Shown here one piece after another: positions 48,824-58,754 of a DNA stretch of 64,000 nucleotides. The stretch is from NCBI GenBank assembly GCA_016713275.1, contig JADJPL010000003.1:434001-498000 (forward strand). The letters run 5' to 3'. The translations under genes and the position numbers were made by a program. The notes beneath the pieces are model-generated. The model saw only the letters and a program-made list of their open reading frames with translations, was not told where the DNA came from and did not search any database. Numbering within the stretch: the stretch's first letter is position 1; the number at the start of each line of letters is the position of its first letter. The DNA is from Haliscomenobacter sp. GTDB lineage: Bacteria; Bacteroidota; Bacteroidia; Chitinophagales; Saprospiraceae.

Positions 48824-51240
48824 ATGGTTTTTAACAACAAACGTTTTGCGCTCCTCTTGGCAGGTTTCTTGATGGGCTTTTCTTTACTGGCCCAAAACGG
48901 CCTCATCCGTGGGAAAGTAACCAGCAAGTTAACCAACGACCCGATTGCTTTCGCCAATGTGCTGGAAAAAAAGACCGGCAAAGGCGTCACCACCGACGAA
49001 GAAGGGAAATACGAGATCGCCGGCCTGGCGCCGGGTTTATACGATCTGGTCGTCAGCTTTGTCGGCTACGACGAAGTGGCAATCTATGAAATCCAGGTTT
49101 CCAATGCCAAACCCGCTATCGTCGACGTTCAGATGGAGGAAACGGCCGAGCAATTGTCGGAAGTGGTGATCCAGGCCTCCGCGTTCAAGAAGACGGAAGA
49201 AAGCCCGGTGTCTTTGCGGACCATCGGCGTGGCCGAGATCCAGCGCAACCCCGGCGCCAACCGCGATATTTCCAAAGTACTGCAATCCCTTCCCGGCGTC
49301 GTGACCCCACCTCGTTTCGCAACGATCTGATCATCCGGGGCGGGGCGCCAAATGAAAACCGGTTTTTCCTGGACGATGTCGAGGTGCCCAACATCAACCA
49401 CTTCGTCACCCAGGGCGCTTCGGGAGGCCCCGTTGGGCTCATCAACGTCAATTTTATCAATGAGGTAGATTTTTTCAGCGGCGCTTTCCCGGCCAACCGG
49501 GGCAATGCCTTGAGTTCGGTGATGAACCTCCGGCAGCGCGACGGACGCGACGACCGCGTTGGCGGCACCTTTATGGTCGGGGCAACGGACGTTGGATTGA
49601 CCCTGGAGGGCCCAATCGGGGATAAAACGACCTTCCTGTTTTCCGCTCGCCGTTCCTATCTGCAGTTTTTGTTCAAAGCCATTGGCCTGCCATTCCTGCC
49701 CACCTACAACGACTTTCAGGCTAAGGTCAAATACCGGATCGATCCCAGAAATGAGATCACCTTCATCGGATTGGGCGCTATCGACCAATTTGTACTCAAC
49801 CTCGAAGCCAACGAAACCGAAGAACAGCAGTTTATCCTGGATCAGCTCCCGGAAGCCCCCCAGTGGAACTACGTCAACGGGCTCGTGTGGAAGCACTGCG
49901 GCCAGAAAGGGTTCTGGACCTTTGTCCTCAGCCGCAACATGCTGAATAACGAATCCTTCAAATACCAGGACAACGACAGCAGCAATCCGGACAACCTTAT
50001 TCTGGATTACACTTCCCAGGAAATTGAAAATAAATTCCGCGCCGAACGAACCATCCGTTCCGGGAAAATGAAACTGAATTACGGGGTGAATTACGAGTTT
50101 GTGAAATACAACACGTCTACCTTCAACCGTATTTTTACCTTTAGCGGGCCTCAAACCATCGACTTCGCCTCGGAGATCGATTTCAGCAAATACGGGTTTT
50201 TCGCCCAGGCCAGCCGGCAAATGCTCAACGACCGCCTGGTGCTCTCTCTTGGTGTGCGAAGCGATGCCAACACCTATTCTTCGGAAATGGGCAACCTCCT
50301 GGAACAAATCTCCCCTCGTTTGTCTCTGGCGTACAGCGTCTCAGAGCGGCTTTCGCTCAACTTCAATACGGGAATCTATTATCAACTGCCCCCCTACACC
50401 TTACTGGGATACCGGGAGGGTGGCGAACTGGCAAACAAAAAGAATGGCATAGACTATATTAACAACGCCCAACTGGTGGCAGGGTTGGAGTACAACACAG
50501 CTGCGAATTCCCGGTTCACCGTGGAAGCGTATTACAAAAAATGGAACGATTACCCCTTCTTACTTCGCGACAGCATTGCCCTGGCCAACCGGGGAGGAGA
50601 TTTCGGGGTTATCGGCAACGAACCGGCCATCCCGCTTTCCGATGGGCGCAGCTACGGGCTGGAGTTTTTGTTCCAGCAGCGGCTCTATAAGGGATTTTAC
50701 GGGATTGCTGCCTATACGTTGGGCTGGAGCGAATTTCAGGACAAAGAAGGCGCTTTCGTCCCTTCGGCCTGGGATTCCCGGCATATCCTTAGCCTCACGA
50801 TGGGCAAACAATTCAAGCGCAATTGGGAGGTGGGGATTAACTGGCGTTTTCAGTCCGGATTGCCGTTTACGCCGTTCTCGGATGCATCCGCTCTGGCGAT
50901 CAACTGGGACGTCAACTACCGCGGCGTGCTCGATTACAACCAGCTGAACACCGAACGCCGGGATGCTGCCAGCACCATCGACCTGCGGGTGGATAAGCGC
51001 TGGTTTTTCAACAAATGGAGCCTCAACCTCTATTTGGATATAGAAAACGTGACCGGAAACGCCGTCGGCAACGACCAACTCATACTCGACCGGCCTCTGG
51101 ACGATAACAACAAACCGATTGGCGGCCCTATCGTCATCAACCCACAGGCGCCAGCCAACCAGCAGCGTTACGCCCTGAAAACGATCAACGACGCCACCGG
51201 CACTGCAATCCCAAGCCTGGGCATCATGGTGGAATGGTAA
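48824..51240 (+). CDS. TonB-dependent receptor with carboxypeptidase-like N-domain (one frameshift)
   Basis: Signal peptide, then a carboxypeptidase-regulatory-like domain (RGKVTSKLTNDPIAFANVLE), then the plug (NPGANRDISKVLQSLPGVV). The frame breaks near 49303 in a CCCC run; adding one C gives TSFRNDLIIRGGAPNENRFF, and LDDVEVPNINHFV continues the plug. The barrel runs to the C-terminus. Repaired length is about 805 residues. It is a nutrient or siderophore importer energised by TonB, and no SusD partner is present. The break is probably a sequence error. Confidence 0.92.
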
Positions 51241-51252
51241 CCTTTTACTCAA

Positions 51253-51326
51253 ACTACTGGACATTTTAATTTTCCTGGCGCCGTTTCGCAAACCTGGAAG
51301 GTCTCGTTCCCAAAATGTCCAGTAGT
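51253..51326. repeat. MITE-like element with perfect 15-bp inverted ends
   Basis: ACTACTGGACATTTT and its exact complement AAAATGTCCAGTAGT bound a 74-bp element. The core carries CCTGGCGCC and TTCGCAAACCTGGAAGGTCT. It sits between the receptor stop and the end of the DinB-like gene. Confidence 0.85.
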
Positions 51327-51333
51327 ATGCCTT

Positions 51334-51867
51334 TTACCACCCCATGTGCTCGCGCAACCCGGTAATTTGCCCCAAATGGTGGTTTCCATGCCAATGGTAA
51401 AGGGCCAGCATTTGGTCCAGGCGGTACCGGTGATGGTATTCCGGATGGATGTAAAACAGGCTCCAATCCTCCACCCGGCGAAGCAACGACGCCCAACGCT
51501 TGTGCACCCCCTCCAGGATTAGCAAAGACCATTCCATCGGCGCCGTTTTGTTGTCTACCAGGTTGGACCAGGCATCCTGATCGTACGGCTTGATGGTGGG
51601 CATGTCCTCCGTTAGTACCCATCGGGTGCGCAGAAAAGCCTGCATGTGGCTATCCGCCAAATGGTGGACTAATTGCCGGATGGACCAGCCGCCCTCCCGG
51701 TAGGGAATGTCAATTTGATGATCGGAGAGCCCTTCCACCCCATGCCGGACGGCGCTGGCGAAGTGATCGATGTCGGCAATCCAATGGTCCAATTGTTCGG
51801 GGGAAAATTCCGTGGGCATGATGAATTTTCCCACCGGATATCGCAAAACTTCCAGATTTGGAGACAT
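51334..51867 (-). CDS. DinB/YfiT-like putative metal-dependent transferase
   Basis: 177 residues of four-helix DinB fold. The metal-binding histidines are in REGGWSIRQLVHHLADSHMQ and LYHWHGNHHLGQITGLREH. This matches the YfiT/BstA branch, whose members are bacillithiol transferases or related thiol enzymes. Whether this organism makes bacillithiol cannot be told here. ATG 51867 gives the usual N-terminus. Confidence 0.88.
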   Translation of the reverse strand: MSPNLEVLRYPVGKFIMPTEFSPEQLDHWIADIDHFASAVRHGVEGLSDHQIDIPYREGGWSIRQLVHHLADSHMQAFLRTRWVLTEDMPTIKPYDQDAWSNLVDNKTAPMEWSLLILEGVHKRWASLLRRVEDWSLFYIHPEYHHRYRLDQMLALYHWHGNHHLGQITGLREHMGW

Positions 51868-51920
51868 GGCAGTAGTTTTTGGTTCACAGGCGAAGATAGC
51901 AATCTTTGGAGGATAAAGGG

Positions 51921-51991
51921 GGTGGTTAGTGGTTAGTGGTTAGTGGTTAGTGGGTGGTGGGTGGTGGTTAGTGGTTAGTGGTTAGTGGTTA
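51921..51991 (-). repeat. (GTGGTTA)n heptamer array next to the GH2 stop
   Basis: About ten GTGGTTA or GTGGGTG heptamers end 5 bp from the GH2 stop codon (51997-51999). Same family as 37183-37292. Confidence 0.9.
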
Positions 51992-51996
51992 AGTGT

Positions 51997-53829
51997 TTAA
52001 TCCGGTTCTTCCGCCTTCAGTTTTTGGTAATAGGTCTGCAATACCCGGAACGCCAGTTTTTTGTGTCCTCCTTCTCCGATCAGGCCTTTGCGGTTCCACA
52101 TATCCTGCACGTGGGTCAAGGGTCTTCTTGGGGAGCGGAAGTCGGCTAAAATCCAGGGGCTGAACCCCGCTAATCCCGGGATATTGGCGATTCCCTCCAG
52201 GGTTTTTTTATACAGGTGCGCCTGGTAGTCTTCTGTCCAAAGGGTCAAGGAATCGCCCCGGAGGCCATAGAGGGCGCCGCCGCCCCATTCGCTGACGATT
52301 ACAGGTTTGGGATACTTGACGTCCCAGCTGATTTTGGGGAAATCATGGATGTTGCCGCCGTACCAGCCATGGTACTGGTTGAAGCTGACGATGTCTGTCC
52401 ATTCGCCGAAGGGATCGTCGATGACTTTGTTCATCGGGCCGCCTCCGTGGACTTCGAGCGCTGCGGAAATAAGCCGGGTAGGATCGAGGGCTCGGGCGGA
52501 GTCCACCAGGGATTTCAAGAACCGGTTTCGAACGTCCGACACCGGCGTTTCATTGGCCATAGACCAGATGATCACCGACGCGCGGTTTTGATCCCGGGCG
52601 ATCATTTCCGTAAGCTGTTGCTGCGCTAAGGCGAGCGTTTGGGTATTTTCCCATTGAATAGTCCAGTACACCGGAATTTCCTCCCATAATAAAATTCCCA
52701 TTTGGTCGGCCAGACGGGCCATATATTCACTATGGGGATAATGCGCCAGGCGGACGAAATTGGCATTCAGCTCGTTCGCCCAGTCCAGCATCATGCGGGC
52801 TTCGGACTCGGTGGCGATCCGGGTACCGGAAACCGGATTTTCCTCGTGCATACTGATGCCGCGAAGAAAAATCTTTTTTCCATTCAGCAGCAGGTCGCTG
52901 CCCCTGGTTTCTATGGTGCGGAAACCGATTTGGTCTGTTACGGTTTCCATTTCCGTGCTCAACAGCGCCTGATACAATTTGGGGTTTTGAGGAGACCAAA
53001 GCGAAAGGTTTGGCGACGGAATCTCAAAGGATGCCTTACCTTCCTGATCAGGCGCGTAGGTTTGGTCGATGCGGAGTTCGGGAATTTGAACCCGGACGCG
53101 CAGGCCCTGCGCCGGGCCGTCTAGCTGAATCCATCCCTGTATGGTTTTCTGCGAACGGTTGCTGAGTTGCAGTTTGTAGTTGCGGATAAACGTTGGGGGC
53201 ATTTCCAGCAGATGCACGCTGCGGGTGATGCCTCCGTGATTCCACCAATCGGTATTGACGGTCGGCGCCCCATCCAACCGGCGGGTATTGTCCACTTTTA
53301 CCACGATGCTGTTTTCTCCGTCCAGAAGTAGCTGCGTCACCTCAAAATCAAACGGCGTAAAGCCGCCCTTATGGGTTCCGGCTTTTTTTCCGTTCACATA
53401 TACGTGGCTTTCGTAATTGGCCGCTTCAAAATGCAGAAACAGGCGTTTATTAGCCGGCTTGCGGTAATGGAGTTTCCGCTGATACCAAACAGTACCCTCA
53501 TACCAGTGGAGCTGTTCCACCTGCATCCCCCAGCTTCCCGGAACTTGCAGGGTAGGGGTTTGAGCGAAATTGTATTCTAAGCGGTCCATGTTGGATTTCT
53601 GGACGGCATCTGCAAAGTACGCCTCGCGGTTGGGTTGCTCCTGCTGATCGTAAGGTTGCCTCCGGTAATTATAGTACCCCGTTTCGTAGGGATCGACGAG
53701 GTAATGCCATTTGCCGTCGAGGGAAATACCCGGCCTGTTCGGGATATTCGTAATACAACCAGCTCGCCCTGCCGCCTGGATTCCAGCCACGAGAAAGGGC
53801 AAAAGAACGGCCAAACGGAACCTTCTCAT
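51997..53829 (-). CDS. GH2-family beta-glucuronidase/beta-galactosidase-like enzyme
   Basis: 610 residues. A signal peptide is followed by the sugar-binding jelly roll (LQVPGSWGMQVEQLHWYEGT, VYVNGKKAGTHKGGFTPFDF), an Ig-like domain, and the TIM barrel with the acid/base Glu in VIIWSMANETPVS and the nucleophile Glu in PVIVSEWGGGALYG. It hydrolyses beta-linked glycosides outside the cytoplasm. The compact size fits beta-glucuronidase-like GH2 enzymes. The active site is complete; the substrate is uncertain. Confidence 0.92.
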   Translation of the reverse strand: MRRFRLAVLLPFLVAGIQAAGRAGCITNIPNRPGISLDGKWHYLVDPYETGYYNYRRQPYDQQEQPNREAYFADAVQKSNMDRLEYNFAQTPTLQVPGSWGMQVEQLHWYEGTVWYQRKLHYRKPANKRLFLHFEAANYESHVYVNGKKAGTHKGGFTPFDFEVTQLLLDGENSIVVKVDNTRRLDGAPTVNTDWWNHGGITRSVHLLEMPPTFIRNYKLQLSNRSQKTIQGWIQLDGPAQGLRVRVQIPELRIDQTYAPDQEGKASFEIPSPNLSLWSPQNPKLYQALLSTEMETVTDQIGFRTIETRGSDLLLNGKKIFLRGISMHEENPVSGTRIATESEARMMLDWANELNANFVRLAHYPHSEYMARLADQMGILLWEEIPVYWTIQWENTQTLALAQQQLTEMIARDQNRASVIIWSMANETPVSDVRNRFLKSLVDSARALDPTRLISAALEVHGGGPMNKVIDDPFGEWTDIVSFNQYHGWYGGNIHDFPKISWDVKYPKPVIVSEWGGGALYGLRGDSLTLWTEDYQAHLYKKTLEGIANIPGLAGFSPWILADFRSPRRPLTHVQDMWNRKGLIGEGGHKKLAFRVLQTYYQKLKAEEPD

Positions 53830-53926
53830 TTTGTGGGATTGGGTAAAAATTCGCGTGGTTTTCTGCGCTGCATAAAGATTGCGAACATTTTGGCGCCATG
53901 TGGAAAGCGAAAGGCATAAGGCAAGG

Positions 53927-54044
53927 CTGGTGGTTAGTGGTTAGTGTTTAGTGGTTGGTGGTTAGTGGTTGGTGGTTGGTGGTTGGTGGTTGGTGGTTGG
54001 TGGTTGGTGGGTAGTGGGTGGTGGTTGGTGGGTGGTGGGTGGTG
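53927..54044 (-). repeat. (GTGGTTG)n heptamer array near the DHOD-like stop
   Basis: About 16 heptamers (GTGGTTA, GTGGTTG, GTGGGTG) between the GH2 start and the end of the next leftward gene. The open frame through it (53944-54213) is not a gene. Confidence 0.9.
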
Positions 54045-54072
54045 CCTCATGCCTTGTCACACTCCGGTCGTC

Positions 54073-55068
54073 TCAGGGTCTTTTTTCCTTTTCCAGAATG
54101 CGGATGTAGTTCGCCCGTTCGTAGGCGGTGGGGTCGGACACGTTGCGCTGGCTCATGGCGCCTTTGAACGCGTCTACGGATTGAAATCCCATGCGCTGCA
54201 TCCAGTCTTCTAATTCAAACTGCATTTTGGCGAGGTAGGAGATGCCGAATTTATAGAGCGCGGAGGCCGTCATCGCCACATCAGCGCCGGCCAGAAGGTA
54301 TTTGATGACTTCCGGCGCGCCCTGAACGCCCGTGGTGGCTGCCAGGGAAACAGGCACCCGCCCGTAGAGGATCGCAATCCAAAGCAAGGGAAGGCGGATC
54401 TCGTTCGCTACGCTGTACTGCAGGTCGGAGAGCACGTGCAGCCGGTCGATGTCGAAGTCGGGCTGATAAAACCGGTTAAAGAGCACCAACCCATCGGCGC
54501 CCGCTTCTTCCATCCGGGCTGCCATATTGCCCATCGCGCTGAAGTAAGGGTTCAGCTTGACGGAGAGCGGGATTTTGACCGTTTTCCGAACGGCGCGGAT
54601 AATGTCCAGATAGCGATTCTCTACTTCCGTAGCGCTTAGGCGAATGTCCGCTGGAATGTAAAAAATGTTGACCTCCAGCGCGTCCGCACCCGCTTGTTCG
54701 AGGTCGCGGGCGTAATTGATCCACCCTTCCGGCGTCGTGCCGTTCAAGCTGGCAATGATCGGAATGCTGGTGCGCTCCTTGGCCATGCGCAGGTGTTCCA
54801 GATACTGGCTGGTGCCGACGTGGTAATCTTCTAATTGTGGAAAATAATCCGATGCCTCCGCAAACATATTGGAGGTGGAAGCCAAAACGTTCTCCATGTT
54901 TTTTTCTTCCAGACGGATCTGCTCCTCAAACAAGGAGAACAAAACTACCGCCCCCGCCCCCGCATCTTCCATCCGGAGAATATTGTCGATCTCCTCCGAA
55001 AGCGTACACGCGGAGACGACCAAAGGGGAACGCAGGTCCAAACCTAAATAACGGGTTCTTAGGTCCAT
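54073..55068 (-). CDS. Dihydroorotate dehydrogenase-like flavoprotein
   Basis: 331 residues of TIM-barrel fold. MDLRTRYLGLDLRSPLVVSA opens as in class 1 DHODs, with IPIIASLNGTTPEGW, ADALEVNIFYIP, IPLSVKLNPYF and GADGLVLFNRF. The classical catalytic Cys/Ser loop is not obvious, and the protein belongs to the DHOD-like group found beside pyruvate:ferredoxin oxidoreductase genes. It is third in a leftward set with GltD-like and PFOR genes, so a redox role with them is more likely than pyrimidine synthesis. Confidence 0.88.
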   Translation of the reverse strand: MDLRTRYLGLDLRSPLVVSACTLSEEIDNILRMEDAGAGAVVLFSLFEEQIRLEEKNMENVLASTSNMFAEASDYFPQLEDYHVGTSQYLEHLRMAKERTSIPIIASLNGTTPEGWINYARDLEQAGADALEVNIFYIPADIRLSATEVENRYLDIIRAVRKTVKIPLSVKLNPYFSAMGNMAARMEEAGADGLVLFNRFYQPDFDIDRLHVLSDLQYSVANEIRLPLLWIAILYGRVPVSLAATTGVQGAPEVIKYLLAGADVAMTASALYKFGISYLAKMQFELEDWMQRMGFQSVDAFKGAMSQRNVSDPTAYERANYIRILEKEKRP

Positions 55069-55108
55069 GTTTTATTATTTCTTTAGAATTATTTGTATCA
55101 TTTTAATG

Positions 55109-55177
55109 TTACGAAGTTGCGGAGTTGCGAGGTTACGAAGAAAGGAAATTTACATTTATTCGCAACCTCGCAACTTG
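55109..55177. repeat. Inverted GTTGCGAGG/CCTCGCAAC repeat next to the PFOR stop
   Basis: GAGTTGCGAGGTTACG on the left pairs with CGCAACCTCGCAACT on the right, forming a hairpin about 20 bases apart. Same octamer words as the big array at 42887-43107. Confidence 0.8.
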
Positions 55178-55178
55178 T

Positions 55179-58100
55179 TTAAGCTATCGGCGTAAAGTCC
55201 GACGCTTGTTTGGTCGCCATTTCCTCGTAGGTTTTCCAGCGGAGGTTGACGAGTTCCTGAGCCAGCTTCATCAGTTCTTCCGCTTCTACCGGGTTGGTGA
55301 GGGTAAGGACTTTGTAGCGCATTTCCTGATAGGCATAGTCTCGCATAGGCATGGTAGGCCTTGGCGAATCCAGCACGAAAGGATTCCTGTTCTTCTTGCG
55401 CAGCGCAGGGTTGTAGCGCAGCAAAGGCCAGTACCCGCTATCTACGGCATTATTCTGCTGGGTTAGGCCGTCTCTCATATCAAACCCGTGGGCGATGCAA
55501 TGGCTGTAGGCCAGGATGAGCGATGGGCCGTCGTAGGCTTCCGCTTCGCGCATAGCCAGCAGCGTTTGCTGCGGGTTGGCGCCGAAAGCGACCCGCGCCA
55601 CGTACACATTGCCGTAAGAGATGGCCTGCATAGCGAGATCTTTTTTACCTACCCGTTTCCCTGCTGCGGCAAACTTGGCGGTGGCCGCCGTCGGGGTAGA
55701 TTTCGACATTTGCCCGCCGGTGTTGGAATACACTTCGGTGTCGAGCACGAGGATATTGACATTTCTGCCGGTGGCCATGGCATGGTCCAGACCGCCATAA
55801 CCGATATCGTAGGCCCAGCCGTCGCCACCGACGAGCCATACGCTGCGGCGGACGAGCTGATCGGCAATAGACAGCAGGTGCCGGGCTTCGGAACTGTCGA
55901 TCGTCGCCAGGCGGCGGCGAAGTTCAGCTACGAGTTCGCGCTGATGGGCGATCTCGGATTCCACCAGTTGGGGCGAGCTCATCAGTTGGGCAACGAGGTC
56001 TTCGCCCAGTTGCGGCATCAGACGCTGGAGCAGGTCGCCGGCGTAGGCCATCTGCATGTCGGCAGTAATGCGCATTCCGAGGCCGAACTCGGCGTTGTCT
56101 TCGAACAAGGAGTTGGACCAGCTGGGGCCCCGGCCGTCTTTGTTGGTGGTCCAGGGCGTGGTGGGCAGGTTGCCGCCATAAATCGAGGAGCATCCGGTCG
56201 CATTGGCTACCAGCAGGCGGTCGCCAAAGAGCTGAGTCAGGAGCTTGAGGTAAGGCGTTTCGCCACAACCAGCGCAAGCGCCTGAAAACTCAAAGAGCGG
56301 TTCCAGAAACTGCATCCCATGCACCGTGGAGAAATTGACCTGGGTGCGGTCGTTCCACGGAATTTCCTCAAAATGAGCGATATTTTCGCGTTCCGCTTCC
56401 AGAATAGCTTCTTTCTGGCCCATGTTGATTGCTTTGCGCGCGCGGTCGAGCGGATCGGTAGCAGGGCATGCCTGAACGCAGAGTTCGCAGCCGGTGCAAT
56501 CTTCCAGGTAGACCTGAAGGGTGTATTTGGTTTCCGGGAAACCGCGGGCATTGATAGGCGCAGCTTTGAACCCGTTGGGCGATTTTTCCATGTGATCTTC
56601 GTGGAAAAACTTGGACCGGATGACGCTGTGCGGGCAAACATAGGCGCAATTCCCGCACTGGATGCACAGGTCGGGCTCCCACACCGCAACCAGGTCGCTG
56701 ATGTTGCGTTTCTCCCACTTGGTGGTGCCGCTGGGGAAGGTGCCGTCGACCGGCATCTTGCTCACCGGAAGGTCGTTGCCCAGGTCGGCCATCATCATCG
56801 CAGTGACTTCCTGTACAAATGCGGGGGCCTCGGCGGGTACCACCAGAGGCATCGCCATATCGCTGGAAACTTCGCCCGGGACCTGGACTTCGTGCAGGTG
56901 CGCCAAAGTAGCGTCTACCGCAATGAAGTTTTTCTCGACCACGGCGCGACCTTTCTTGGAATAGGTCTTTTCGATGGCGTGTTTGATCTCCTCAATCGCT
57001 TCTTCCCGGGGTAGAACGCCAGAAAGCGCAAAGAAGCAAGTCTGCATGATGGTGTTGATGCGCGTGCCCATGCCGGTTTCCCGGGCAACGGCGGTCGCGT
57101 CAATCACGTAGAAATGGAGTTTTTTCTTTAAAATGTCCTTCTGCACGGAAGCGGGAAGTTTATCCCATACCTCGTCCTTGCCGTAAGGGCTGTTGAGCAG
57201 GAAAGTCCCTCCCGTCATGGCTTGGGTGAGCATTTCTACCTTCTCCGTGAAGTTGAACTGGTGGCAGGCGATAAAGTTGGCCTGAGTAAGCAGGTAGGGA
57301 GCGCTCAGCGGCTCCGGCCCGAAGCGCAGGTGGGAGACAGTACGTGCCCCGGATTTTTTGGAGTCGTAAACAAAGTAGCCCTGGGCGTACAGGTTGGTGT
57401 TTTCGCCGATGATCTTGATGCTGTTCTTATTGGCGCCAACGGTACCATCGGCGCCAAGGCCGAAGAAGAGGGCCTGGGTCCATTTGGATTCGTCGAGGGT
57501 GTACGACGGGTCGTATTCCAGACTGGTAAAGGTTACGTCGTCGTTGATCCCAATGGTAAACTGTTCCTTGGGTTCCGGTTTTTTGAGTTCGTCAAAAATC
57601 GCTTTGACCATGGCCGGCGTAAACTCCTTGGAAGAAAGACCGTACCGCCCACCGATTAACCGGGGGATTTGCTTGATCACTCCGCGTTGGAGGTACAATA
57701 CCAGGGCTGACATCACATCCTGGAAGATCGGTTCACCGGTTGCGCCCGGTTCTTTGGTGCGGTCGAGCACCGCGATGGATTTGACCGTTGAAGGCAGGGC
57801 TTTCAGGAAGTGCTCCATCGAGAAGGGCCGGTAGAGGCGGATCTGGATCACGCCGGTTTTTTCGCCGGCCTGGTTCAGCGCCAGGGCTGTTTCGGAAGCG
57901 GTTTCTGCGCCGGAGCCCATGAGGATGATCACCCGATCGGCATCAGGGGCGCCATAATATTGGAAGAGTTCGTACCGCCTGCCGGTAAGTTCGAAGAAGC
58001 GGTCCATGGTTTCCTCCACCAGTTCCGGGGTAATGGCGTAGAAGGGATTCACTGTCTCCCGCCCCTGGAAGTAAACGTCGGGGTTTTGGGCTGTGCCCCG

Positions 58101-58754
58101 GATGAAGGGGTGGTCGGGGTTCATGCCCCGCTTCCTGTGCGCGAAGATCAGGTCGTCGGGGATCATGGAGCGGATCTCGTCGTCGGTCAGCAACTCCACC
58201 TTACTGACTTCGTGGGAGGTGCGGAAGCCGTCGAAGAAGTGCAGGAACGGCACCCGGGATTTGAGGGTGGCAGCCTGCGAAATCAGGGCGAAGTCGTGGG
58301 CTTCCTGTACGCTGGCCGAGCTCAGCATGGCAAAGCCGGTGCTCCGGGCGGCCATTACGTCCTGGTGGTCGCCAAAGATGGAAAGTCCCTGAGCAGCCAG
58401 AGAGCGCGCAGCGATATGGAATACGGCTGACGTGAGTTCTCCGGCGATTTTGTACATGTTGGGAAGCATCAGCATCAGCCCCTGGGAGGCAGTGAAGGTG
58501 GTCGTCAGGGAGCCTGTCTGCAACGCGCCGTGTACGGTACCTGCTGCGCCGCCTTCGCTTTGCATTTCAATGACTTCCGGTACTGTTCCCCAGATATTCT
58601 TAATGCCTTTTGCCGCCCACTCGTCGGCAAACTCCGCCATGTTGGACGAAGGCGTAGTGGGATAGATGGCGCAGACGTCGTTGACGCGGTAGGCGACGTA
58701 AGCAGTCGCGTCGTTGCCATCGATCATGGCAATGGCGTGTTTTTTATTAGGCAT
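55179..58754 (-). CDS. nifJ: Pyruvate:ferredoxin (flavodoxin) oxidoreductase
   Basis: 1191 residues, the full single-chain form. Domain I opens with AIMIDGNDATAYVAYRVNDV and YPTTPSSNMAEFADEW. The central ferredoxin domain has CIQCGNCAYVCPHSVIR and CTGCELCVQACPATDP. The proximal cluster region is CAGCGETPYLKLL with NATGCSSIYGGNLPTTPW. The thiamine diphosphate site is GGDGWAYDIGYGGLDHAM. A late Cys (YSHCIAHGFDM) supplies the last cluster ligand. It oxidises pyruvate to acetyl-CoA and CO2 and passes electrons to ferredoxin, usually under low oxygen. Its start overlaps the upstream gene by 8 bp, so the two are coupled. Confidence 0.97.
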   Translation of the reverse strand: MPNKKHAIAMIDGNDATAYVAYRVNDVCAIYPTTPSSNMAEFADEWAAKGIKNIWGTVPEVIEMQSEGGAAGTVHGALQTGSLTTTFTASQGLMLMLPNMYKIAGELTSAVFHIAARSLAAQGLSIFGDHQDVMAARSTGFAMLSSASVQEAHDFALISQAATLKSRVPFLHFFDGFRTSHEVSKVELLTDDEIRSMIPDDLIFAHRKRGMNPDHPFIRGTAQNPDVYFQGRETVNPFYAITPELVEETMDRFFELTGRRYELFQYYGAPDADRVIILMGSGAETASETALALNQAGEKTGVIQIRLYRPFSMEHFLKALPSTVKSIAVLDRTKEPGATGEPIFQDVMSALVLYLQRGVIKQIPRLIGGRYGLSSKEFTPAMVKAIFDELKKPEPKEQFTIGINDDVTFTSLEYDPSYTLDESKWTQALFFGLGADGTVGANKNSIKIIGENTNLYAQGYFVYDSKKSGARTVSHLRFGPEPLSAPYLLTQANFIACHQFNFTEKVEMLTQAMTGGTFLLNSPYGKDEVWDKLPASVQKDILKKKLHFYVIDATAVARETGMGTRINTIMQTCFFALSGVLPREEAIEEIKHAIEKTYSKKGRAVVEKNFIAVDATLAHLHEVQVPGEVSSDMAMPLVVPAEAPAFVQEVTAMMMADLGNDLPVSKMPVDGTFPSGTTKWEKRNISDLVAVWEPDLCIQCGNCAYVCPHSVIRSKFFHEDHMEKSPNGFKAAPINARGFPETKYTLQVYLEDCTGCELCVQACPATDPLDRARKAINMGQKEAILEAERENIAHFEEIPWNDRTQVNFSTVHGMQFLEPLFEFSGACAGCGETPYLKLLTQLFGDRLLVANATGCSSIYGGNLPTTPWTTNKDGRGPSWSNSLFEDNAEFGLGMRITADMQMAYAGDLLQRLMPQLGEDLVAQLMSSPQLVESEIAHQRELVAELRRRLATIDSSEARHLLSIADQLVRRSVWLVGGDGWAYDIGYGGLDHAMATGRNVNILVLDTEVYSNTGGQMSKSTPTAATAKFAAAGKRVGKKDLAMQAISYGNVYVARVAFGANPQQTLLAMREAEAYDGPSLILAYSHCIAHGFDMRDGLTQQNNAVDSGYWPLLRYNPALRKKNRNPFVLDSPRPTMPMRDYAYQEMRYKVLTLTNPVEAEELMKLAQELVNLRWKTYEEMATKQASDFTPIA

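Noticed and set aside
53944..54213. Rightward frame beginning in the heptamer array
   Set aside because: Its first half is pure repeat (WWLVVGG-type peptide) and its second half lies antisense to the DHOD-like gene.
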